Assembly (NCBI GenBank): GCA_001692895.1
Contig: KV748183.1
Location: 248,001 to 312,000, forward strand
Source: Cenococcum geophilum 1.58
Lineage: Eukaryota > Ascomycota > Dothideomycetes > Gloniales > Gloniaceae
Length of the DNA stretch: 64,000 bases
Direction of reading: 5' to 3'
The notes beneath the pieces are model-generated. The model saw nothing but the letters and a program-made list of their open reading frames with translations, was not told the origin of the DNA and searched no databases. Shown here piece by piece: positions 1-10,674 of this stretch; the stretch's first letter is position 1; every line of letters starts with the position of its first letter. The translations under genes were made by a program, and so were the position numbers.

Positions 1-716
1 GCGACCTCCGAATCCGGCTGCCACGCCGGCAACACGATATCGCTCTCCCTCCTCCCCGCATCCACCTGCTCCGCGCGCCCACCACCATGATGAGGCCGCG
101 CAGCCGGCAACGCCGTCAAATCAATAGCCGTGGCCGCCGACGACCCCGACGCCGCCGACAGCGGCAGGAACGACGCGCCGCTCCCACCACTACCACTGCC
201 CGCATACCCAGGCCGCCTCGTCGGCGGCTCCGGCGCCGTAAGCCTCCTCTTCCTCTCCGCAATCCCCAGCGCCTCAGGCTGGAGCAGCCCACCACCACCA
301 CCACCGCTGCTACCGCGTCCCCCCTCTGCCGCGTGCGCCGGCGGCAGCGTCTGGCTACCGCCACCGCCACCGTCCAGGAAGCTAGGATATGGGCCCGTAG
401 CATCGTCGGCGCTGGTCTCGCGCAGGAAGTCGAGCCAGGTCTGTCCGCCGAAGGGCTCGGTGGGCGGGGGGCCGGCGGCCAGGAAGTGGGCCGCCATTGC
501 TTCGTCGCTGGCGTGGTGGGCTAGGGGGTGGGACATGTTGCTACTGTGCCCGTCATAGCGGTTGCTGTAGTAGTTGTAGTGGTGGTTGCTGCGGTTGTTG
601 TAGTTGTTGTGCTGCTGCTGCTGCTGCTGCTGGGTGTGGTTTGGGTTGTCGAGCGGTGGGATTAGGGCGGGGGTGCTGTGGGAGTGGACGCGGGGCGGGA
701 AGAGGCTGTAGTCCAT
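1..716 (-). CDS. Probable FYVE/RING-type zinc-finger protein, N-terminal part (truncated by window edge)
   Basis: The ATG at 716-714 opens a frame that stays open to base 1 (238 codons) and leaves the window. The visible part is low-complexity and probably disordered. It starts MDYSLFPPRVHSHS, then has a run of seven Gln (CAG codons, about 611-632), an Asn/His/Tyr-rich stretch, a WLDFLRE segment, and Gly and Ser runs. It ends SDIVLPAWQPDSEV at the window edge. In fungal FYVE-domain proteins a segment of this type (basic, then 'SD..LP.WQPD.EV') directly precedes the first Cys pair of the zinc finger. That family knowledge is the only basis for the name, because the finger itself lies outside the window. 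FYVE fingers usually bind phosphatidylinositol-3-phosphate on endosomes. GC content is high and codon use normal, with no sign of RIP. Alternative: another Gln-rich regulatory protein. Confidence 0.6.
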   Translation of the reverse strand, partial: MDYSLFPPRVHSHSTPALIPPLDNPNHTQQQQQQQHNNYNNRSNHHYNYYSNRYDGHSSNMSHPLAHHASDEAMAAHFLAAGPPPTEPFGGQTWLDFLRETSADDATGPYPSFLDGGGGGSQTLPPAHAAEGGRGSSGGGGGGLLQPEALGIAERKRRLTAPEPPTRRPGYAGSGSGGSGASFLPLSAASGSSAATAIDLTALPAARPHHGGGRAEQVDAGRRESDIVLPAWQPDSEV

Positions 717-2560
717 GGCTGTGAGGTCAGCCAGGCAGTTGTCGAACGCTGCGGATGTGTGCTCGGGCGCGTATTGTGGGGGAGAGAACGCGGAGGAGGC
801 TGAGGGAGGGAGGGGTGGAGGAGGTGAGGTTGGTCGTGCAGAAGGTTGGAAGAGCTGTGGTACCGAGAGGATTGTTCGGTTCCTCGCCACGGTAGAGGTG
901 GAGGTTTAGTAATAACTCTGAGGTATTCCGTTCGCCTCCATGTGCATCGATACACTGGCGGAGGGTAATGTGTAGTGTTCAAGCGTCGGCGTAAGCTCGA
1001 GGCTCTCGGGGAGTGTTTGAGGGGAGTCACTAGTTCAATCCGGGATTAGGCGGTGGCGGTTGCTGGGCATGTAGCTAGCTGGAACGAGCGTGGATGCTAG
1101 AAAAAGCAAGTAGGTTGGGTAGGAGGGGGGATTATGGTGCAGTATAAGAATGTCAGGCTTGGTGCAGCAGAGACAGAAAGGAAAGTCAGTAAGTCTCGTG
1201 CTGTTTGGGAGTCGGCGGTGGTCGAGTGGTGGATGTCCTTATCTCAGAATCTCAGCCGCTTCGCAGAGGAATTGTGGCGGTTGCATAACCCAGCACCTAC
1301 CACCCCCCCCTACAACCCTACAACCCCCGAATTCCTCCGCGAAGCGTCTGAGAGCTTATGGGTGCGCGTTTGGTGTATACTGGGTCCTTTTTCCAACGCG
1401 TGTTGATTTTAAACAACCCTGGCGGCGTGAATATACCAGCTACGGTCTTAGTGCGCGATGCATTTGAATTATAATAACTGCAACTAGCTAACCACCGTAT
1501 TAGGGGGCGAGATACAGCCTTAAAGTTTAAAGACGTGTTTTTAAAACTGGTCCCTTACACCTAGCCTCTTTGCTCTTATAACTATACTCTACCACTATAA
1601 CTTGGTTTACCCTAATACTTTAGGAGCTGCTTCTTAGTAAACTAAGTTGTGGTGGTGGAGCGTAGTCGTAAGAGATTAGAGACTATCTATTCTGTAAGGG
1701 TGCAAACCACGCCCATTTTCCCTCAGACCCAGTAATTGTGCCTTGGTACTCTCTAATTGGCTAGCGCAAGGGGTCTCCTCTGGCAGAACTCCATAATATT
1801 GTGCAGAGGTAGATTCCTCACCGACGGCCTAAGGCACCCGAGATAAGGATGTCCCAGGTACGGGTCTGGGGCCGTGCTCCATATCGAGCACGCCCTCTAC
1901 GTCGCCAAAATCATTAATTTTGCTACCTACTTAATACCCCGTCATTTGCCCTTCAGCCCTCCTACAATCATGCAGTCTTTTAGTATACCATTTATACATA
2001 TTCTAAATCGCACACTGATCCATGGTGCTTGTGGTTGATAAATTGGTTGGTTTATTTACATGTAAACAGACGGTTTTTGGTGGTTGCGCACGTGCCAATT
2101 TCAGCCACTTATTTTGGCGACGTAGAGCACGCCGTCTTTGATCTGCTACATCAAGTCGTAAAGAAAAGGAAGGTCCTTATTATACTTTATCGAGTGGGAA
2201 TATGCACATATGAGACTTGTACGTATATGCGTATATGCACTAGGCCCTAATCAAAAGTGGCTCTGAAGGCGTTTAACTGCTCCGTTGCGAATAGCCAGAG
2301 TAACGCCCAGTTCGGCTAGCACGGTCCTACACAGCCCTTCTATATGAAGCCTTGTGCGTCTAATTGTAGTTTATAGGACATATATGTGTTAGAAATAAAG
2401 CTTCGCAGCCATTGGGAAGGACGGAAGAGCCTATAGACTAATAGACTTAAAGCTATTTGGGTGTATAGATATCGTAAATATGTCTATTTTCCTATGGCAA
2501 TTTAATGTGGGTCTCCATAGCTTATATAGATTTCTCTTATATAGTGTTCTGAAGAGGTAA

Positions 2561-2660
2561 TGGTAGTAGCAGTGATAGTAGCAGCAGTAGCAGTAGTATA
2601 TTACTACTAGCTCTGTACCTACGCCTCTGCCCGTGCTTCTGCCCACGCCTCTACCCACGC
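2561..2660. repeat. Trinucleotide microsatellite plus 12-bp minisatellite
   Basis: Bases 2561-2610 are an imperfect GTA/GCA triplet run. It is followed at 2621-2656 by three 12-bp units (acgcctctgccc, gtgcttctgccc, acgcctctaccc) and part of a fourth. It lies in intergenic DNA. A minus-strand frame across it spells low-complexity protein and is taken as an artefact. Confidence 0.7.
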
Positions 2661-3502
2661 ATACAGCGTTACCTTGTAACGACGGTAGAGTTTAGGGAAG
2701 CTTAGAGAACTCGGAGGACTTAAGTTTACTGCGGTGGTGATGGCAGCAGTGGTGATATGGTGACGTTTTAACCCATCATTTACGTGCGTTATATATTCGT
2801 GCTCTACCATCATACAGCTATAGAATGCGTCCTACGCGTATATTGCCTTAATCAGCCGGATAAACTGATTAAGCAATAACTTGATGAGATAAGAGGACCT
2901 ATACATAGGTGCAGTAGATGCATAGGGGTCGTAGCTGAGCAGCCGAGCTGGGCCTCAAATATCCATGAAGCAAAGCCCTGCATCTGATTAGCACCATTCG
3001 AGTCCAGCATAGCCCTGCACTCTACTCCGCTCTCTATTCTACATTATTCTCTGATTTGGGCGCCTCAAGGGATACTATTCACTTCGGTACGTCTACTGTA
3101 GATCCATTGCCTGATATATTTCTATCAATAAATCCCTCCTCCCCCGCAACCTCCTCTTAAATTAACGAGCCAATCTCCCTTCCTCGTGAGAAAGTCCGGC
3201 CGGAAGTGTATACGTAATATACAACGAAAAGAAATGCCCCCTACAAAACTCTCGTTGAAATTACAAAGATACTCTCCCAAAAGGCTGCAATCCCCAGAGT
3301 TTCCGTATGCTCAATCCTCTTGCGACGATCCCGCCTTTGCTGGTGGCCAACAAGCAAAAAAATCTGTGCAAATTATGGCCTAGTAGCCTTGAAGCAAGTC
3401 AAAGTGCCCCGTCCCATTACGCCCAGCCCTATGACTGATGCTGCCACTTTTTGGCTATACAGTAAGGAAATTCGTCGCTATCGCTTCTATGCAGTTCAAT
3501 AG

Positions 3503-3540
3503 CAAAATAAAATAAAATAAAATAAAATAGAAATAAAATA
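3503..3540. repeat. Pentanucleotide microsatellite (AAAAT)n
   Basis: About five perfect AAAAT units, then a degenerate extension. It lies about 80 bp beyond the stop codon of the TRP-like gene, in its 3' flank. Confidence 0.85.
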
Positions 3541-3616
3541 AGTACCAGAGAAATGTGCTACGTCGGCTTGTTTTGGAAAAGGGTTAAATGGAATCGAAGA
3601 AAGAATATTTCATTAT

Positions 3617-6600
3617 TCAATGGGTTCTATCGCTCCGACTCGTGCTCACGCTCTTCCGCCTAGCATCCACCAGCTCCGCTGCACTTTCCAGATGCGAGCT
3701 CATGTCGTAAGCATTCGCCTGGATGCTGTCACTTGCGAGACGATGGTGCACGTACCCAGTGCTGAGCGGTCGATCCGGCTGATTCATTGACTGAGGCGGG
3801 ACCAACGAACCGCGCCGATGGCCCGGATCCGTTGCTGCTTCTCCCATAGGATAGATGCTTGAAGCCGCAGAGTGTCCAGGTGTGCGCTCCGGGGAAGGCG
3901 ACAGTTCGGAAGAGCCGAATGGTAGCCGCACCGGAAGGTTGTCCGGGCGAAGATGCTGTCCGACCGGCATGGGAGATATAGACATTCCTCCAGGAGTATC
4001 TGGAGGAAAGCCTGCAACCGTCGATAAATGGGTTACGTCGATCATAGGTGGTCCATCTCTTGAATTGGTCCGCCTTGAACTCCTCCGTGGTATCGTAGGC
4101 ACGCGGTTTACCGTCCCGGCCCGTGAAGGCTTGGAACTTGCGCGTGAACCTATCCGACTTGGAAGCTCGATGCCACTCAGAGTGTCAATCGGCCCTAACA
4201 TTGGAGGAATGTCCGAAATTCGATTCATACGATGTTCGAATGGGTCGTCATGGCTACTTTGGTAACTCTCTCCATCATCCATAATCAGCGGCCCAGGCTC
4301 CCCTGTGACTTCTAATACTCCTCTTGCTGCATTTCCGCCGTCTTCGCTAGGTGCCACATTAACAGCTGCGCTAGACGGACCGTCGGGGCTGTCTTGATAT
4401 GGCTCATGATGAACAGGCAGAGATTCTTCGTCTTCGTCCAGTGACATCATTTGTGGTGGCATCCGCGTGCTTCTCACAACCTCAAATCCTTTGCCTTTCT
4501 CTTTTCCTTTGCCGCCGAAGAGGGTTTTGAACCACCCGGTAGCGGAAGATACTGGCCCCATGGGATCTGCAGGCCCGGTCTTGAGCTTTCGCGTCTGCAA
4601 GTTTGACAATGCCGGACCTCTAATGCCATAGTAGTAATCGGACTCGCGGACGGTGTAGTCAGTCTGCTCCCGTCGTTCACTGAGATTTGGATCCGAGTCA
4701 TCTCTATGCATCCGAAGATAAGCTGGAGCAATAGATCCGCGAGGAGGGGAGAAAGAAGACGACCCCTCTCCAGAATCACCATCTTCAGCCTGTTCTGGAG
4801 AATCTCGATACGGAATATTCGCTAAATCTGCACTTGCAGTCGAGCCCTTGCTACGTGCGCCAGGAGTGTATGGATCTATGGTAGGTCTGCGAGCTCTAGG
4901 AGGGCGGTAGTACGGATCCACAGCCTCGGCATTCGTTCCCAGAGCCAAAGTGGGCCTGCGAGATGCTGATCCAGTAGAGCCACTCCCACTCCCGCCAGGA
5001 AGGTATGCGAAAGGGGTTGCGGAACCAGGTGTTCCTGGGATAGGGCTAGTGCCTCCAAAATTGCTATACTCGCCGCCCTGGCTGAACTTGTCGAATCCTA
5101 GGCTTGCCTGTTGGCTTCCGGTTAACGGCTGATTTAGCAAGACCGCAGAGCTTGCGGACAAGCTTCTTGTTCTGCTTCCCATAAGCTGGATCGATTTCGA
5201 ATCGCTTTCTGCACCTAGCATTGCGGCATCGGAGTTGAGACTGCTTCGTTGATTCCTGCGATGAGTACGCCTCGAGAGCTGACGCATTCCAAAAACTCTG
5301 GTAAGTCCACCCCTTGTCTCTCCACCAGCACCTGCTGCTCTGGCGACAACTTCAATAATCGTCTGGAGTCCATTCAAGAAGAACCCAAAGACAAGGACAA
5401 TGGCATGTAGCAAGAGGATCGCATAGCCTAGCCATCCCTTTGCCGACTCCGAGACATCTAGCGACGGAACAAAGGCGATGCTAAGACAGGTCGTGACGAG
5501 TCGAATGACGGAGAAGAAAGTGTGATAGGCATTCATAGAAGTGTTTGCCTGGAAGGGTCGGAAGGCGTTAAGTGTGAGGATCAAAATCACCTCACAAATA
5601 GCAAGAAGAACAACCTGGGCGATCCCGGAGGGTTGTATTGCCCCAATTGCGACACCTCGAATGCAGGTCAAAAGAATGGGGATGAAGGCGAAAGGTGCTG
5701 CCTCGTCCGAGTATGTGTTGTAAAGTGGGCCATAAGTCAAAACTGTAGGGAGGTCATCAAAAAGGTGAGCCCGGGGTCGAGTCGTGAAGATTAGCCAAAA
5801 TATCCAAGTTACAAAACCCATGACGCCAACCAGCAATGCGACGGCCATGACAACGACTGACGCTGGGGAGTGATATGCAACCACGAGTTGGAACATTGAG
5901 AACGCAATGATTGGTAAAAGGAAGTAGTTGAAGAAAATCCGGACGATATTCCCAGCCGTAAACGGCCAGTTCAGACTCCGGAGATCTCTTTGCTGGCTAT
6001 GTCTAATCTGGCGATGACTCCATCGTATCATGAATCCTAACTGGCACAACAAGACCACTGCGAGGGTTATACCGAGGAGCCACACTGCCATGCCGGCCCA
6101 GATATCATCTTCCATTGACATTCCTACCAGCTGGCCGAGTCGCGAGAGCCCGTAAGTCCCGTTGACGAAATATATTCCATCGACGAGGCTTTGGGTTCCG
6201 TTTTGATGGCTAACGAAGCTTTCGTTGAAGAGTAGTACCGACCAGCTTGCTTGACTGACCACTGGCTGGTAGAAACCCGGGTAATTCAGGTTCAGGCTAC
6301 CTGCTAAGACGATGAATTGAATATACTGCAGGCAGTCACCAAACCCAGGTGTCACCAGCCGCAGCAAATCTTCGTCCCGTCCATAGTTGCTAGTCCAATG
6401 GAATGGATCTACAGTGCCCCACGGACTGAACATTGCTGCGAGCATGGTTGCAATAGCCACCAGCGCTAATACTGCTGCAGGAAGGTATGTGAGAGCGTCT
6501 GAAAGTTTCTGACCAAGGTCCGGCGTAATGTTGGCAGACACACAGGCTAAATGAGGGGCACCATCATCTCCAGAATCAACCCTGACGGTACTCGCTAAGG

Positions 6601-7336
6601 TAGCGAAAGAGTACAAGCTGAAGAAATCATGCCCGACCGTGAAAGCCGGCAAGGAATACGGATCGCTAGCATTGGCAGTAAACGCGGGAGCAATTGGGCA
6701 TGATGTGTTGACTGTCGACAAACAGAATTGGCTTGCAGGAGCAGCGTAAGGCGTGTAAGTAAGAACTTTGTATGTAGAAAAGAGTGTCGCATATTTGTTA
6801 TTCGATGAGCTCAGGTCCACGATCTTGCCGAATGTGATTTTTGGATCCGACCAGGATTTGTCGTCCGGCGGGGGGTAGGTACCAACAGTTGCCTGCCCGG
6901 ATACATTGCCATAAATTGTGATGTTGAGGTTGTGGCTTGGTGCCGTTCTATTGAACCTGGCCGAGAAATAGAGGGGTATGAATTGGAGCTGTAAAGGGTC
7001 CGACTGGACGATGCCAGGGTCTAGGCAATTCTCGAAGTTGATGAAAACAGCCTGCGTAAATGATGTGAAGAAGGAGAGAAGCAAGAAAACCAGTAGGTGG
7101 GGTGAAAGGATATTTGGCGGAGGAGCAATCCAGAATTTTCGTCTGCTGCGAGGGGGCCGCCGCGAGGGCTTAACAACTGGCGCTTCCCTTCGTTTTGACC
7201 GGGAATGGTTTTCCCAAGAGCGCGAGCACATTGTGAAGAGTGTCATTGCCTTCTCCTGGTCCAACACCTCATGGTCACCAGCAAAGCTTGCTCGTAGCCC
7301 CTCGGATATAGTGGTGGAGGTAGCCGTGTTGTCCAT
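3617..7336 (-). CDS. TRP-like / flavin-carrier (FLC, Pkd2-type) multi-pass membrane protein
   Basis: Single exon of 1239 aa from the first in-frame ATG (7336-7334); an in-frame TGA lies a few codons upstream. Residues about 1-74 are polar and basic. Residues 75-96 form a hydrophobic signal segment (HLLVFLLLSFFTSFTQA). The next ~190 residues are a lumenal ML-like domain opening with FENCLDPG and DPLQLQFIPLYF and carrying many N-glycosylation sites, typical of the TRP_N domain. A block of about nine membrane helices follows (from TYLPAAVLALVAIATML to LLHAIVLVFGFFLNGL), matching the fungal TRP-like domain. The last ~570 residues are Ser/Pro/Gly-rich and probably cytosolic. Yeast Flc1-3 and S. 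pombe Pkd2 belong to this family, with proposed roles in ER/plasma-membrane FAD or calcium transport and wall integrity. They are about 700-800 aa, so this tail is unusually long. No RIP. The start is the main uncertainty. Confidence 0.85.
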   Translation of the reverse strand: MDNTATSTTISEGLRASFAGDHEVLDQEKAMTLFTMCSRSWENHSRSKRREAPVVKPSRRPPRSRRKFWIAPPPNILSPHLLVFLLLSFFTSFTQAVFINFENCLDPGIVQSDPLQLQFIPLYFSARFNRTAPSHNLNITIYGNVSGQATVGTYPPPDDKSWSDPKITFGKIVDLSSSNNKYATLFSTYKVLTYTPYAAPASQFCLSTVNTSCPIAPAFTANASDPYSLPAFTVGHDFFSLYSFATLASTVRVDSGDDGAPHLACVSANITPDLGQKLSDALTYLPAAVLALVAIATMLAAMFSPWGTVDPFHWTSNYGRDEDLLRLVTPGFGDCLQYIQFIVLAGSLNLNYPGFYQPVVSQASWSVLLFNESFVSHQNGTQSLVDGIYFVNGTYGLSRLGQLVGMSMEDDIWAGMAVWLLGITLAVVLLCQLGFMIRWSHRQIRHSQQRDLRSLNWPFTAGNIVRIFFNYFLLPIIAFSMFQLVVAYHSPASVVVMAVALLVGVMGFVTWIFWLIFTTRPRAHLFDDLPTVLTYGPLYNTYSDEAAPFAFIPILLTCIRGVAIGAIQPSGIAQVVLLAICEVILILTLNAFRPFQANTSMNAYHTFFSVIRLVTTCLSIAFVPSLDVSESAKGWLGYAILLLHAIVLVFGFFLNGLQTIIEVVARAAGAGGETRGGLTRVFGMRQLSRRTHRRNQRSSLNSDAAMLGAESDSKSIQLMGSRTRSLSASSAVLLNQPLTGSQQASLGFDKFSQGGEYSNFGGTSPIPGTPGSATPFAYLPGGSGSGSTGSASRRPTLALGTNAEAVDPYYRPPRARRPTIDPYTPGARSKGSTASADLANIPYRDSPEQAEDGDSGEGSSSFSPPRGSIAPAYLRMHRDDSDPNLSERREQTDYTVRESDYYYGIRGPALSNLQTRKLKTGPADPMGPVSSATGWFKTLFGGKGKEKGKGFEVVRSTRMPPQMMSLDEDEESLPVHHEPYQDSPDGPSSAAVNVAPSEDGGNAARGVLEVTGEPGPLIMDDGESYQSSHDDPFEHRMNRISDIPPMLGPIDTLSGIELPSRIGSRASSKPSRAGTVNRVPTIPRRSSRRTNSRDGPPMIDVTHLSTVAGFPPDTPGGMSISPMPVGQHLRPDNLPVRLPFGSSELSPSPERTPGHSAASSIYPMGEAATDPGHRRGSLVPPQSMNQPDRPLSTGYVHHRLASDSIQANAYDMSSHLESAAELVDARRKSVSTSRSDRTH

Positions 7337-9074
7337 CAACCAGCAACCAGCCAACCCGCCCTGTCAAAGTATAGTCTCCAGCTCGAGCTTTTGTTGAATC
7401 GAGACCCTCAAAAGCCCACGTAGGTATGGCGGTATTATATGCGTTGTCGGGGCCCAGACTCTGAGCTGACTCTGGGTACTCGGCCAACAAGAAAAAGCCC
7501 GTGACGGTGAAACAGCACAGCAGGTGGAACTCTACTCCGAGAGGCGAGCGATAAAGTTATGAGGAGCAGGGGCCGGCGGTGATGTTCTAGGACTGTTGAG
7601 TTGCCATTCTGTACTCGACAGTCGATTGCGTAGTGAGCGAGCGTGGTAGGAAGGGAAAAGGGCGTTAGGTGCGACTGCTGGGCGTTTCGGCGAGATACTC
7701 CAAGAGGGCTGTCGGCGGGTAACGTGAGAAGCCAAGCGGTGCGACCCGGGCAAAACCGGAGGGGGAGGGGGAAGGGGGGGTGCAGAAGGGCTGGGGACAA
7801 AGCAGAGGGGATGTTTTATGGTGTTTGAGGAAGTGCGTTGGATTCCTGCGCGCAATGTCACGCTCGTAACCTACTGGCGGATTTTATGGTGTGGAGGTGG
7901 CTCAAGCATCACGCAACGGCATAGGGTTAGGACCAAGTTGCAACCTTACCAATCGGGCACATCTCAAGCTTTCTATCTACCAGGGGCGCAGCATCGTCAT
8001 GGCTATTACATCGTACTTTTCATCCAAGTCGACTTTCTCATTCGCGCCCCGTCGAGCACGCTGAGCAATTCCATCGATCTAAAGCAACACTAAGGCAAGC
8101 CGTCGCAGCGGAATACGATTCGGACGTTTTTTCGGCAATGGCAACAGCGGCACAACACCAGCAAAAGGTAAACAGCACGATGGCGAGATTTTCTTCGTGT
8201 AGAGCTGGCGGGCAGGTTGGAGGGCGGTTGGAGGCGACATGGGGACTTTATCGGCCCAGCGAGCAGCAAAGTCCATCGTCATTTCAGTTTTAAACCCTTG
8301 TTCGAAACGAGGGTGAGGTAGGAGTCGTGACAGATGCGGCAAAGCGTCGACGCTGTGGCAGTGCTGTCATTGCAGATCAGCCCTCCACCATGCCTTAATC
8401 TATTTTTACCTACTCGTCCGTTCTTGGCCTTCAGACCGATGTGGTACATATCGCTGAAGCATCCCGAAGCCCCGATTGAATGCTGCAAAATGTCACGTTC
8501 TACATACGAAAACGAACATCACGCTCAGGATAGACTTAGTTTTTTTTTGCGAGCAGCCCGAGAACTGCGAGCTAGAATCCGTAGCCCCCATTTAAGGCTC
8601 AATAAATTCAGTTTGTTGCCTACAGCTCTTTAATGTAGGCTGAGGGCCTTCATAAGAGGCTTATCGAACCCGACGCATGTACTAAATTACCTATTCGACT
8701 GTAATTTCTTTTAGCTCGACATGCGCATGATTTGGTTACTGCCACTTCTCCCCATCTGAAGTTAATATGTGGTGGCATCCAGCGATCAGATCACGCCTCA
8801 ATTAAACCAATAACTTACATGTAATATATCTATATGATTGAACGAGTGCTTCAAGAGAACTAAACGTGTTGTGATATTGCTTCGTAGGTGATTATAAATT
8901 ATGAATTCAACCATTGCTGCTTTACTTCCCAACATCGTATCCACCCCAAACTCCATATATGCAATGCCACTCATACAGCCCAGATACAGACTCAAGAAAT
9001 CCAAAGTCGCATCGATTTCCTCGCGACTATAAAACATTCCTCCCCATGCCCCTCATCTAATTCCTTCCCAGCCA
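7337..9074. other. Intergenic region between TRP-like gene promoter and DOMON-b561 gene 3' end
   Basis: Normal GC, no RIP footprint. The part next to 7337 is the likely promoter and 5' UTR of the TRP-like gene; on its coding strand 7740-7810 is C/T-rich, as is common near fungal transcription starts. A 'ttgacag' just upstream of the chosen ATG could be a splice acceptor for an upstream non-coding exon. Frames in 7435-8640 overlap each other on both strands and show no domain, so I call none. Confidence 0.5.
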
Positions 9075-10674
9075 TCAAACCATCGGCCTCGGCGTAACAA
9101 ATCTATCGTCGTATGCCGGCGGAGCGCCAAGGTGCCCCAACGCAACATCGCTTCTCGACGGGTCGTACGGCGTTGCATGCCCGCTCCCGGGTATCATCGG
9201 CGCACCCCCATGTCCCGCATACTCCGAGGACCCACCAGCGTCAAACCCGCCTAGTGCAGCAGCTCTCCGCTTCTTCTGCCTTTGCTTGAGGAAAACCAAA
9301 CCGACCACCACCAAACCAATAGCGAGGACAGCAAGAGCATAAGGTATGTTCGATCGGCTGCTATCCGCGAAGCTGAAGCCCAGGAAGCCGTTGGCGACGC
9401 CGAGAGCCAGTATCACGGGACCGGCGTAGCGATGGATTTTACCCATGAGGGTTGGGCGCAGTGTTTTCTTGTAGAGTCGGTGATGGAACCAGCCGAGGCT
9501 GAGTTGGACGAAGAGGAAGAAGAGGAGAGTAAGGCCGAGAATTTGGTGGGCTGAATTGATGTGTTTGGACTGTAGTGGAGAGTTTCAGCACCAACGCGAT
9601 TAAGCTGAAATGAGAGGCTACGAAGTGTTGACTTACGTGATTGTACATCATGCTCAGATAGAGCCCTATCGCGACTCCCACAATGGAAACCAGAACTCCA
9701 AGAGCTTGCATACTAGCGTGAAACATGACCTTCTCCAGCACTCGCAGCATGACGACACCCATGGGGAATATTATTACAAAAGCGCCGCACATTGCAGTAG
9801 CGTGTAATACACCAGTCCGATCGTTATCCTGCGTCGGGCTGCCCACTATCTGGGTATTGCTATTCTCCGTAGCAGCCTTTCCAGTCGGCACAGTCACTCC
9901 ATCGCTATCCTGCACCGTAGCCTTTGTCATGTCCATCTGGAAAACGCCATATTCGTCGTGCCGCCGAATGCCCGCGCCCTTATCGTCACTCTCGAGGGTA
10001 TGATCTCCTGGTCCGACGGCAAAAATGAACTTCTGCTGCGTGTTGCCAAAGTCGATTTTCTCTCTAGCCAACCCGGTGATGTTCTTGCACTGCGCATTGA
10101 CGACGTAGATCTCGCTGTTGTTATATGTGATAACTCCATTCGTGATGCCATTGCCGGTGACCAGTTCACAATCGATCTCGGGGTCCCAGGTGGGCTCGAC
10201 ATGATTGCCACAAAGACGTGGAGATAATGTTACACCTGTAAAGCAGGACTCATGTCAGCCTTGCTTTTCGGCAGCTTGAAATATCCGTCCTCTTTGAGCT
10301 CTAGAATCTAATAGTACCCTTTTTGTTTGCGCTGGTGTACGCCAGAAACATCAACGATCCGTCCATTTTATCCCCGGTCCCAACCGCAACCCAAGAGTTA
10401 CCGGCCGGAGCCTCCATGTGGAAGAAGATATCGCCATTTGACTTGACAGCAGTAAGGGCAAAAGTGATATTTCCGCTATCGGTGGTATATACGAAGGCAG
10501 AAGAAGCAGTCGTGGTATCATCTCGATCTATGAGCGGTGCCGCGGGCGACCCCTCGGACAATGCCAATGCTGGGCAGTTGTCAGCCAACCAAGTTGTGGG
10601 TTTGGAAGAAGCTGGGGTCGCGCACTAGTTACCAACATGGTAAGAACAACCAAGACTGTGTGTGTGAAGAACAT
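9075..10674 (-). CDS. DOMON domain plus cytochrome b561 membrane redox protein
   Basis: Four exons (10626-10674, 10318-10569, 9637-10235, 9075-9569) give 464 aa with frame kept throughout. Introns 2 and 3 have clean GT..AG ends. Intron 1 uses a GTGCGC donor chosen to keep frame, and is the least certain junction. Residues 1-17 are a signal peptide. Residues ~40-225 form a DOMON (CDH-cytochrome-like) domain with candidate b-heme ligands Met68 (FFHMEAP) and His193 (RRHDEYGVF). From ~244 comes a b561 core with His245 (LHATAM), His273 (FHASMQ), His308 (SAHQILG) and His346 (KIHRYAG), the expected pairs for two membrane hemes. A basic stop-transfer (KQRQKKRR) and a short Gly/Pro-rich cytosolic tail follow. 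The family moves electrons across membranes; partners are unknown here. Its C-terminal exon alone resembles a separate short gene, but the splice sites join it. Confidence 0.85.

Larger units (their letters stand above)
717..3616. other. Intergenic region with no convincing gene
   Basis: This stretch lies upstream of the zinc-finger gene and beyond the 3' end of the TRP-like gene. The first few hundred bases are GC-rich and are the likely promoter and 5' UTR of the minus-strand gene at 1-716. From about 1500 to 3150 the DNA is AT-richer and patchy. The open frames here are short and have no recognisable domain or fungal coding bias, so none is called. Two short repeats are listed separately. 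I see no tRNA or rRNA. Confidence 0.6.

Noticed and set aside
87-558. Open frames on both strands over the first 700 bp besides the one called
   Set aside because: They spell Arg/Pro- or Cys/Gly-runs that are frame shadows of the GC-rich zinc-finger gene on the minus strand.
1134-3502. Several 60-105-codon open frames in the first intergenic region
   Set aside because: No domains, no fungal start or intron context, and low-complexity composition; consistent with chance.
7435-8640. Overlapping 60-120-codon frames on both strands
   Set aside because: They lie in promoter-like DNA, conflict with each other and encode Pro/Ser/Leu-rich strings without motifs.
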